Shown here one piece after another: positions 7,155 to 10,414 of a stretch of DNA of 10,414 bases. The notes below the pieces were generated by a model. The model saw nothing but the letters and a program-made list of their open reading frames with translations, was not told where the DNA came from and did not search any database. Within the stretch, counting starts at the first letter, position 1. The number at the start of each line of letters is the position of its first letter. Source of the stretch: Rhodothermia bacterium (GTDB lineage: Bacteria > Bacteroidota > Rhodothermia > Rhodothermales > JABDKH01); the NCBI GenBank assembly GCA_018679295.1, contig JAHHLP010000325.1, positions 1 to 10,414 on the forward strand, written 5' to 3'. The translations under genes and the position numbers were made by a program.

Positions 7155-8444
7155 ATGAGCCCAAAACCGGACATGCTGCTAAAGGGCGGAACTGTTTTGG
7201 ATCCCGCTGCGGGTAGAAGTGAACGGCTCGACATCGAGATTCGCGACGGTCGCATCGCTCGCATCGGTTCGGACCTCAACGCCGATATTCAGACCTACGA
7301 CTGCGACGGGCGGTTCATTTCGCCCGGCTGGATGGATATGCATGTCCATCTGAGAGAGCCGGGCTTCGAGTACAAGGAGACGATCGAGACGGGCTGTTCG
7401 GCAGCTGCGTTCGGCGGGTTTACGGCCGTAGCCTGCATGCCCAACACAGATCCTCCCATACATACTCGTGATGTGGTCGAATTCGTGATCGAGCGTGCTG
7501 AACAGACCGCGGTCGACGTCTATCCTATCGCGTGTGTGTCTAAGGGGCGTGAGGGGAAGGAGTTGGCGGAAATGGGCGATTTGGCCGATGGCGGAGCGGT
7601 CGCATTCAGTGACGACGGGTCCCCGGTACAGGACGCCGGACTGATGCGGCGCGCTCTCGAATACAGCTCCATGCTTGAGATGCCCATCATCAATCACATG
7701 GAAGACCTCGGGCTCAACCCTCATGGGCACATGCATGAGGGCAGCGTGTCGACGCGGCTCGGTGTGCCGGGAATTCCCGGGCTCGCCGAAGAGGTTATGA
7801 TTGCCCGGGACATACTCATCGCAGGCTTCACGGGAGGAGCCATTCACGTTGCCCACATCTCGACTGCGGACGGCGTGGAACTGGTACGCCGTGCCAAAGA
7901 GGACGGAATAAATATCACCGCCGAGGTGTGTACACATCATTTCGCGTTGACCGATGAGGAGGTGGAGCGTACAGGTTTCTCCACTAACACCAAGATGCAC
8001 CCACCATTGCGTACCCAAACCGATGTGGATGCGATGAAGGAGGGCTTGAGGGACGGAACAATTGATGCGATCTGCACGGACCACGCGCCGCACGCCTCCT
8101 TCGAGAAGGAAGTCGAGTTTGCTGCAGCGCCGTTCGGAATAATCGGGCTGGAGACGGCGTGGGGCATCACGGGCCGCGAGATTGTAGACGCCGGCGTTCT
8201 ATCGGTGGAGGAGGCCGTTCACAAGCTCTGCGTCTCGCCCCGAACCATACTCAACCTGGACGTGCCGGTCATCAGGCAGGGTGCGGCCGCCAACCTCACT
8301 ATTTTCGACGCGACCACGCGCTGGACCTTTGAAGCGCGGCACATAAGGTCGAAGAGTAAGAACACTCCATTCGTAGGGCGCGAGATGGTGGGTAGGGCAT
8401 GGGCGGTGTATAATCGCGGGTATTTCGTGCAGGCGGAGGTTTAG
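7155..8444 (+). CDS. pyrC: Dihydroorotase (class I, zinc amidohydrolase)
   Basis: This cytosolic enzyme cyclises N-carbamoyl-aspartate to dihydroorotate, step three of pyrimidine synthesis. The 429-residue length fits class I. The metal-binding set looks complete: H63 and H65 in DMHVHLREPG, D153 in AFSDDG (the class I aspartate that bridges the metals), H181 in INHMED, H234 in HVAHIST and catalytic D309 in CTDHAPH. Substrate-binding R67 and the MPNTDPP block (95-101) are also intact. This argues for an active enzyme, not an inactive PyrC' homologue. The usual HCED reads HMED here, a tolerated change beside the ligand. ATG 7155 has GAGAGA (7144-7149) upstream at fair spacing. The ddl gene follows after 9 bp, and its Shine-Dalgarno sequence lies inside this gene's last codons, so the two are probably translated from one mRNA. 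Confidence 0.95.
   Translation: MSPKPDMLLKGGTVLDPAAGRSERLDIEIRDGRIARIGSDLNADIQTYDCDGRFISPGWMDMHVHLREPGFEYKETIETGCSAAAFGGFTAVACMPNTDPPIHTRDVVEFVIERAEQTAVDVYPIACVSKGREGKELAEMGDLADGGAVAFSDDGSPVQDAGLMRRALEYSSMLEMPIINHMEDLGLNPHGHMHEGSVSTRLGVPGIPGLAEEVMIARDILIAGFTGGAIHVAHISTADGVELVRRAKEDGINITAEVCTHHFALTDEEVERTGFSTNTKMHPPLRTQTDVDAMKEGLRDGTIDAICTDHAPHASFEKEVEFAAAPFGIIGLETAWGITGREIVDAGVLSVEEAVHKLCVSPRTILNLDVPVIRQGAAANLTIFDATTRWTFEARHIRSKSKNTPFVGREMVGRAWAVYNRGYFVQAEV
8435..8440 (+). promoter_or_regulatory. Ribosome-binding site for ddl inside the end of the dihydroorotase gene
   Basis: GGAGGT is the strongest Shine-Dalgarno match near any start in the window. It overlaps the last codons of dihydroorotase and ends 13 bases before the GTG at 8454, longer than the usual 5-9. 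This supports a GTG start and translational coupling with the upstream gene. Confidence 0.55.
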
Positions 8445-8453
8445 ACAGCGATT

Positions 8454-9704
8454 GTGTCTCAGACGAATCGAAAGACCGTCGCAGTTGCCTTCGGAGGGGT
8501 ATCCCCGGAGCACGAAGTCTCGGTTATCTCAGCCCATCAGGTGCTAGCGGCCATGGATCGAGACCGGTACAACCCGGTGCCGCTTTATGTCGGAAAAGAT
8601 GGGCGGTGGTTTACCGGTGCGGCGCTCCTCGATCTCGATGCCTACAAGGACCTCGCTGCGTTGAGGGAAAAGGCGTCGCCGGTGTCGTTCGCCCCTGGGG
8701 CCTTCGGACGGCTGAGGTTGATGCCGCAAGGACCCGGCGGATGGTTTCGCATGAAGGCCGACCCGATTACCGTCGACATCCTGTTTCTCGCATTTCACGG
8801 GGGTTCGGGAGAGGATGGAGGAGTGCAAGGACTTTGCCAGTCTATGGGTGTGGCGTACACGGGCAGCGGTGTACTCGCGTCGGCCATTGGGATGGACAAG
8901 GTGGTTTCCAAACAGCTCTGCGAAGCGGCCGGCGTCCCGGTGGTCGAATACGTATCGATCTATGAATGGGAATGGGCGGGATCCGAAGAGCAGTACCTCG
9001 ATCGGATTGAATCAGAAATCGGCTACCCGGCCATAGTGAAGCCGGCACGCCTCGGCTCCTCGATCGGTATCGCGATCGCATCCGAACGGGAGGCACTGGA
9101 CAGGATAATCGAGGAGGCGTTTCGATTCGACTCGAAGGTTGTCGTCGAGCGGGCTGTGGAAAAACTAACGGAGATTAATTGCTCCGTGCTTGGGTCGCCT
9201 TCGGAGGCAAGGGTAAGCGTGCTCGAGCAGCCGGTTCGCGGAGGAGAAAGCGAGTTGCTGACGTTTGCTGACAAGTACCAGCGTTCCCAGGACGGCGGCC
9301 CCAAACGGTCGCTGCCCGCGAAGGGGGCGTCTGAAGTCTCTGCCGGCATGGCCTCGCTGGATCGGATCATACCGGCTCCGCTGGACGAAAGCCGTCGGAC
9401 GGAGATCACAAACCTTGCCAAGCGAGTATTTCAGCTGTTCGAATGTTCGGGGGTAGCGCGTATCGACTTCATGATCGATGAGGAGTTAGACGCGGTATTC
9501 TTCAATGAGATCAACACCATTCCAGGGTCTTTCTCGTTCTATCTGTGGGATCCGGCCGGCGTGGACTTTTCCGCACTGGTTTCGGAGTTGATAGAAATAG
9601 GCCTCGCGCGGCATCGCGCTGAGGCGACCAGGGTCCGCTCGTACGACGTCAATTTGCTTTCTGAAAAAAGCCTGGGTGGTCTCAAAGGCTCCAAGTCCAG
9701 CTGA
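8454..9704 (+). CDS. ddl: D-alanine--D-alanine ligase
   Basis: This ATP-grasp ligase joins two D-Ala for the peptidoglycan stem in the cytosol. It starts with GTG. At 416 residues it is longer than E. coli DdlB (306). Residues aligned to DdlB: E21 (E15) in SPEHEVSV; AFHGGSGEDGGVQG (113-126); K196 and S202 (K144, S150) in KPARLGSSIG; K274-Y275 (K215-Y216); R336 and D338 (R255, D257) in ARIDFMID; E352 and N354 (E270, N272) in NEINTIPG. Tyr 275 at the 216 position favours D-Ala-D-Ala over D-Ala-D-Lac. Two oddities are present. The omega-loop region after Y275 is about 22 residues longer than in DdlB. The segment after NTIPG reads SFSFYLWDP, putting Tyr 363 where DdlB has Ser 281 and dropping about four residues. 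A ~30-residue polar tail ends the protein. It probably forms an operon with dihydroorotase. Confidence 0.94.
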   Translation: MSQTNRKTVAVAFGGVSPEHEVSVISAHQVLAAMDRDRYNPVPLYVGKDGRWFTGAALLDLDAYKDLAALREKASPVSFAPGAFGRLRLMPQGPGGWFRMKADPITVDILFLAFHGGSGEDGGVQGLCQSMGVAYTGSGVLASAIGMDKVVSKQLCEAAGVPVVEYVSIYEWEWAGSEEQYLDRIESEIGYPAIVKPARLGSSIGIAIASEREALDRIIEEAFRFDSKVVVERAVEKLTEINCSVLGSPSEARVSVLEQPVRGGESELLTFADKYQRSQDGGPKRSLPAKGASEVSAGMASLDRIIPAPLDESRRTEITNLAKRVFQLFECSGVARIDFMIDEELDAVFFNEINTIPGSFSFYLWDPAGVDFSALVSELIEIGLARHRAEATRVRSYDVNLLSEKSLGGLKGSKSS

Positions 9705-9717
9705 GCGGCAGCCACCC

Positions 9718-9755
9718 ACCCGTTTCCCGAAGTCATTTATTCCACACAAACGGGT
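9718..9755 (+). repeat. 8-bp perfect inverted repeat between ddl and the DHH gene
   Basis: ACCCGTTT (9718-9725) is the exact reverse complement of AAACGGGT (9748-9755), with a 22-base spacer. The repeat starts 13 bases after the ddl stop. The centres are 30 bp apart, close to three helical turns, which fits either a loose hairpin or a pair of operator half-sites. No T-run follows, so a standard intrinsic terminator is unlikely. Confidence 0.4.
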
Positions 9756-9762
9756 CGGACCT

Positions 9763-9791
9763 TTATCAGAAATCGGCGCGTTGATTATTAA
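9763..9791 (+). promoter_or_regulatory. Possible promoter for the DHH phosphoesterase gene
   Basis: TTATCA (9763-9768) and TATTAA (9786-9791) are 17 bases apart in the only AT-rich stretch of the gap, 22 bases before the ATG. Each matches the sigma70 consensus only partly (4/6 and about 4-5/6). Confidence 0.25.
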
Positions 9792-9813
9792 TTCCCCCAC
9801 AACCCATAGCCGG

Positions 9814-10414
9814 ATGTCGACCCACACTAACTCAATCATAGATCGCAACCATCGGTTCGTGGTCACGACGCACACGCGGCCGGACGGAGATGCGATCGGT
9901 TCGCAGTTGGCGATGGGCCGTATGCTCTCCAAACTGGGTAAGGACGTCTTGTTGATCAGTGCGGACCCACCGGCCCGCAACCTTGATTGGCTTCCCGGAA
10001 GTGGGCAGGTTGAGATTTATGATGGCAGCATCGCCCAGCGAGAATTCATTGCGGCAGCGGACCTGATCATCGTCGTGGATACCAATGTGGAGGATCGACT
10101 GGGCTCACTGGGTGAGCCGGTCCGGCACTCCGGTGCCGAGAAAATGGTGATTGACCATCATCCCGACGGCGAGAATTGGTTCGATCATCGGTACGTAAGG
10201 GAGTCGGCGTCTTCAACCGGCGAGCTCATCTTCGAGCTGATCACTGATCGGGGGCTTGATCTCATCGATCACGACCTTGCGACGGCGCTGTACGTCGCGA
10301 TCATGACCGATACGGGCTCCTTCCGCTACAGTAATGTGTCGGCCACGGTGCACCGCATTATTGCCGATCTGATCGAAAATGGTAGTCTGGATCCGGAGTT
10401 CATCCACCGCAAAC
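9814..10414 (+). CDS. DHH-family phosphoesterase, NrnA-like (nanoRNase/pAp phosphatase), 3'-truncated
   Basis: This is a metal-dependent phosphoesterase; NrnA-type relatives degrade very short RNAs and dephosphorylate pAp in the cytosol. The first 200 residues are present and the frame is open to the window edge. DHH motifs appear in order: motif I TRPDGDAIGS (D24, D26), motif II IVVDTN (D89), motif III DHHP (D114, H115, H116) and motif IV MTDTGSFRYSN (D166). The C-terminal DHHA1 substrate-binding domain, with its GGGH motif, would be beyond the window, so RecJ-like or GdpP-like architectures cannot be fully excluded; however, no N-terminal membrane or PAS region is present. ATG 9814 lies 12 codons before the first conserved strand; a TTG at 9781 is an in-frame alternative. 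No strong ribosome-binding site is visible. It follows ddl by 109 bp and may be transcribed separately. Confidence 0.9.
   Translation, partial: MSTHTNSIIDRNHRFVVTTHTRPDGDAIGSQLAMGRMLSKLGKDVLLISADPPARNLDWLPGSGQVEIYDGSIAQREFIAAADLIIVVDTNVEDRLGSLGEPVRHSGAEKMVIDHHPDGENWFDHRYVRESASSTGELIFELITDRGLDLIDHDLATALYVAIMTDTGSFRYSNVSATVHRIIADLIENGSLDPEFIHRK

Noticed and set aside
7179..8093. 304-codon open frame antisense to dihydroorotase
   Set aside because: It lies wholly opposite a well-conserved gene, its translation shows no recognisable motif, and such shadow frames are common in GC-rich coding DNA.
9486..9980. 164-codon - strand frame spanning the end of ddl and the start of the DHH gene
   Set aside because: It overlaps two conserved genes and shows no motif; the gap is better explained as regulatory DNA.
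1..10414. Mobile elements, CRISPR arrays, defence systems, tRNA or rRNA genes
   Set aside because: No transposase, integrase, repeat-spacer array, toxin-antitoxin pair or structural RNA pattern was seen on either strand.

Overview
The window carries housekeeping genes on a GC-rich bacterial chromosome. It holds eight protein genes: two on the + strand cut by the window edges, two complete on the + strand, and four complete on the - strand. I see no rRNA, tRNA, insertion sequence, phage gene or CRISPR array. The fused alpha/beta E1 dehydrogenase, weak or absent Shine-Dalgarno sequences before several genes, and one TAnnTTTG-type promoter element point to a Bacteroidota/Rhodothermota-like organism (for example a marine Rhodothermales relative). 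This placement is inference and was not tested by any search.

Layout from left to right. Positions 2-946 (+) are the C-terminal four-fifths of a cystathionine gamma-synthase/lyase-type PLP enzyme. It converges on a 719-residue fused E1 alpha/beta 2-oxoacid dehydrogenase (3208-1049, -). Upstream of that, on the same strand, lie a sensor histidine kinase (4821-3355) and its OmpR/PhoB-type response regulator (5586-4876), which form a regulator-kinase pair. Alanine racemase (6908-5781, -) comes next. A 246-bp divergent intergenic region (6909-7154) then separates the leftward genes from the rightward dihydroorotase (7155-8444) and D-alanine--D-alanine ligase (8454-9704), which are 9 bp apart and probably co-transcribed. 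After a 109-bp gap with an 8-bp inverted repeat, a DHH-family phosphoesterase of the NrnA type begins at 9814 and runs off the end.

How the genes fit together. Alanine racemase and D-Ala--D-Ala ligase are consecutive steps of peptidoglycan precursor synthesis. They diverge from one intergenic region, with dihydroorotase (pyrimidine synthesis) between them. The two-component system could belong to an envelope or nutrient response, but nothing in the sequence identifies its signal. The E1 gene has a plausible promoter of its own and a GC hairpin over its ribosome-binding region, so it is probably expressed independently of the kinase gene.

I found no convincing undescribed system. The points most worth a second look are the atypical substrate-pocket segment and enlarged omega-loop of the D-Ala--D-Ala ligase, and the hairpin at the E1 start.
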